This document shows, one piece after another, positions 7,133-8,627 of a stretch of 8,627 bases of DNA. The position numbers were made by a program, and so were the translations under genes. Location: NCBI GenBank assembly GCA_021156385.1, contig JAJNDL010000062.1, positions 1 through 8,627 on the forward strand, written 5' to 3'. The notes below the pieces were generated by a model. It saw nothing but the letters and a program-made list of their open reading frames with translations, ran no database searches and had not been told where the DNA came from. Positions within the stretch are counted from its first letter, which is position 1; every line of letters begins with the position of its first letter. The DNA is from Moraxellaceae bacterium. GTDB lineage: Bacteria > Pseudomonadota > Gammaproteobacteria > Pseudomonadales > Moraxellaceae.

Positions 7133-8026
7133 TCACCCCCGCTTCAACCCCCGGTATTCGCTCGGCGCCACCCCCATCATCCGGCGGAACTGCCGCGAGA
7201 AATAATGCGCATCCTCGTAGCCCAGCACGCGGGCGACCTCGCCGACGCGCACCTCGCCACTGTCCAGCAGGCGCGCGGCCCGCTCCATGCGGAGCTGGAG
7301 GAAGTGCGTGAGCGGCGCGCGCCCGGTGAGGCGGCGATAGGTCTTGGCGAAGTGGAAGCGCTCGAAGCCGAAGGCGGCGGCGAGCTGGTCCAGGGTCAGG
7401 GACTCGTCGAGATGGGCCTGCATGTAGGCCTGCACGGCCCAGGCATCGAAGCGCCCGGGCCGGCCCCGGCCGTGCCGGGCGGCACCGCGCGGCGCCAGCA
7501 CCTGCGCGTGGGTGAGCAGGGCACGCAGCAGGCTGGCCACGTGCAGCAGCGAGGGCAGCACCGCCCCTTCCCGCGCCTGCGCCAGCAGCGCCTGGAAGTC
7601 CGCCACCAGGCCGAGGCCGAGGGGGCAGGCGGCGGCCGGCTGCCCGGCCAGCAGCGGTGCCATGAAGTCGGCGGCGGCCGGTCCCGCGAAATGCGCCCAG
7701 TACAGGCTCCAGGGCTGCTCCGCACTGGCCTGGTAGTGATGCGCGACGCCCGCCGGCAACAGCACCAGCGTGCCCGGCCCCACCGACTCGACCGTGTCGC
7801 CCCAGCCTGCCTCGCCCTGACCCTGCACGCAGTAGAGCAGCAGGTGGTCCTCGTGCTCCGCGGCGTCGCGCTGCATGGCATGGCCGGCCGCGTGGCGGTA
7901 AAAGCCCAGCGCCTCGAGGTAGAGCTCGCGGGAGAGCGGATGGCGCGCCAGCTCGCGGCACGCCGCCGGCGGCACCAGCCAGCGCCGGCTTTCGGGATTG
8001 AGCGGCCACGGGGAAGGAATGGGCAT
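7133..8026 (-). CDS. mmsR: AraC-family transcriptional regulator, probable MmsR
   Basis: The 297-residue protein has the two-domain AraC layout. An N-terminal cupin-like sensing domain spans roughly residues 35-115, with [15 protein letters not shown] (61-75) and the [10 protein letters not shown] turn (91-100). A linker contains the GRGRPGR patch. The C-terminal DNA-binding domain (about 195-293) has two helix-turn-helix units, [21 protein letters not shown] and [20 protein letters not shown], followed by GVAPSEYR. The gene is divergent from mmsA, 104 bp away. This is the arrangement of Pseudomonas mmsR, which activates the mmsAB valine-degradation operon, so the same role is inferred. The ATG at 8026 has no clear ribosome site. 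The symbol rests on context plus family, not on residues unique to MmsR. Confidence 0.87.
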   Translation of the reverse strand: MPIPSPWPLNPESRRWLVPPAACRELARHPLSRELYLEALGFYRHAAGHAMQRDAAEHEDHLLLYCVQGQGEAGWGDTVESVGPGTLVLLPAGVAHHYQASAEQPWSLYWAHFAGPAAADFMAPLLAGQPAAACPLGLGLVADFQALLAQAREGAVLPSLLHVASLLRALLTHAQVLAPRGAARHGRGRPGRFDAWAVQAYMQAHLDESLTLDQLAAAFGFERFHFAKTYRRLTGRAPLTHFLQLRMERAARLLDSGEVRVGEVARVLGYEDAHYFSRQFRRMMGVAPSEYRGLKRG

Positions 8027-8054
8027 GGATCAGAACACCAAGATCGTCCAGCTT

Positions 8055-8095
8055 AATGCCAAGAAAAGGCATTTCACCCGATATTAGTGCAGTGC
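8055..8095. promoter_or_regulatory. Candidate regulatory sites between mmsR and mmsA
   Basis: The 104-bp divergent gap holds an inverted repeat AATGCC-N7-GGCATT (8055-8073) and a tandem AGTGC-AGTGC (8086-8095). Between them CGATATTAG contains a possible plus-strand -10, GATATT (8080-8085), without a good -35. That is common for promoters needing an AraC-type activator. Sites are seen; function is inferred. Confidence 0.4.
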
Positions 8096-8130
8096 TACAA
8101 GACCAACATCATCCAGCACCGGAGACTCCC

Positions 8131-8627
8131 ATGACCCTGCGCCACATTCCCCTGCTTCTGGAAGGAAGCTTCCAGACCAGCTCGACCCGGGACTGGCTGC
8201 CGGTTCGCAACCCCGCCAGCCAGGAAATCCTGGCCGAGGTGCCGATGGCCACGGCCGGCGAAGTCGAGCGCGCCGTCGCCTCGGCGAAGGCGGCGTTCAA
8301 GACCTGGCGCGAAGTGCCGGCGCCGCAGCGCGCGCGCATCATGCTGCGCTATCAGGACCTGCTGAAGCAGCACCACGACGAGATCGCGGAAATCCTCGCG
8401 CAGGAGACGGGCAAGACCTTTGCCGACGCCAAGGGCGACGTCTGGCGCGGCATCGAGGTCGTCGAGCACGCCTGCAATGTTTCCTCGCTGATGATGGGCG
8501 AGACGGTGGAGAACGTGGCCGGCGGCATCGACACCTATTCGCTGGTGCAGCCGCTCGGCGTCTGCGTCGGCATCACGCCGTTCAACTTCCCCGCCATGAT
8601 TCCGCTCTGGATGTTTCCGCTCGCCAT
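8131..8627 (+). CDS. mmsA: Methylmalonate-semialdehyde dehydrogenase (CoA-acylating), N-terminal part, cut by window edge
   Basis: The reading frame starts at the ATG at 8131, with GGAG (8121-8124) 6 nt upstream, and runs open for 165 codons to the window edge; the family is about 500 residues. It is an aldehyde dehydrogenase of the MmsA type. This cytoplasmic enzyme converts methylmalonate semialdehyde, or malonate semialdehyde, with NAD+ and CoA to propionyl-CoA or acetyl-CoA and CO2, in valine and inositol breakdown. Seen: NPAS (27-30), QETGKT (91-96) and the very characteristic [19 protein letters not shown] (147-165), whose Asn152 is the oxyanion-hole residue. The catalytic cysteine lies beyond the window. 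The divergent AraC-type gene supports an mmsR-mmsA locus, and mmsB or other valine genes would be expected downstream. Confidence 0.95.
   Translation, partial: MTLRHIPLLLEGSFQTSSTRDWLPVRNPASQEILAEVPMATAGEVERAVASAKAAFKTWREVPAPQRARIMLRYQDLLKQHHDEIAEILAQETGKTFADAKGDVWRGIEVVEHACNVSSLMMGETVENVAGGIDTYSLVQPLGVCVGITPFNFPAMIPLWMFPLA

Noticed and set aside
7205..8056. Plus-strand open frame of 283 codons opposite the AraC-family gene
   Set aside because: It is a shadow of a clear AraC regulator, with glycine-, arginine- and glutamine-rich composition.
6966..8072. Open extension of the first methyltransferase frame across the whole AraC-family gene
   Set aside because: The extension is alanine-, glycine- and arginine-rich nonsense in another frame of a gene with a clear AraC fold; methyltransferase similarity starts only after the ATG at 6965.

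Overview
The window is dense, GC-rich bacterial chromosome (well above 60 % G+C by eye). It looks like a proteobacterium. The glutathione-dependent formaldehyde pathway (class III alcohol dehydrogenase plus S-formylglutathione hydrolase) and an AraC-type regulator divergent from mmsA, as in Pseudomonas mmsR-mmsAB, favour a Gammaproteobacterium or a close relative. No rRNA, tRNA, CRISPR, transposase or integrase was seen. No gene-free gap exceeds about 215 bp.

Layout. (1) 1-1412, minus: a flavin monooxygenase with a complete Baeyer-Villiger fingerprint, cut by the window's left edge. It is divergent from a TetR-family regulator (1543-2157, plus) across a 130-bp gap. In that gap an inverted repeat lies between a consensus -35 and a weak -10 of the monooxygenase promoter. 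The regulator appears to have lost its normal C-terminus: its last ~30 codons run antisense through the end of the next gene. (2) 2085-2894, minus: an unrecognised 269-residue protein with two N-terminal membrane segments. (3) 3008-5003, minus: a tight two-gene formaldehyde detoxification operon, frmA (adhC) then fghA (frmB), with one base between stop and start. (4) 5160-5187: a strong intrinsic terminator closing the transcription unit to its right. (5) 5217-6965, minus: two different FkbM-like SAM-dependent methyltransferases in tandem, apparently an isolated pair. A candidate extended -10 promoter and a 12-bp direct repeat precede them. (6) 7133-8026, minus: an AraC-family regulator, probably MmsR, divergent from mmsA (8131 to the right edge, plus), which encodes CoA-acylating methylmalonate-semialdehyde dehydrogenase of valine catabolism.

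Taken together, this is mainly metabolic housekeeping: a regulated Baeyer-Villiger oxidation, formaldehyde oxidation to formate, and valine or propionate-semialdehyde breakdown. A small accessory pair of methyltransferases sits between the last two. I see no clear undescribed defence or mobile system. The least explained items are the methyltransferase pair with its upstream repeats, the truncated TetR gene and the two-helix membrane protein.
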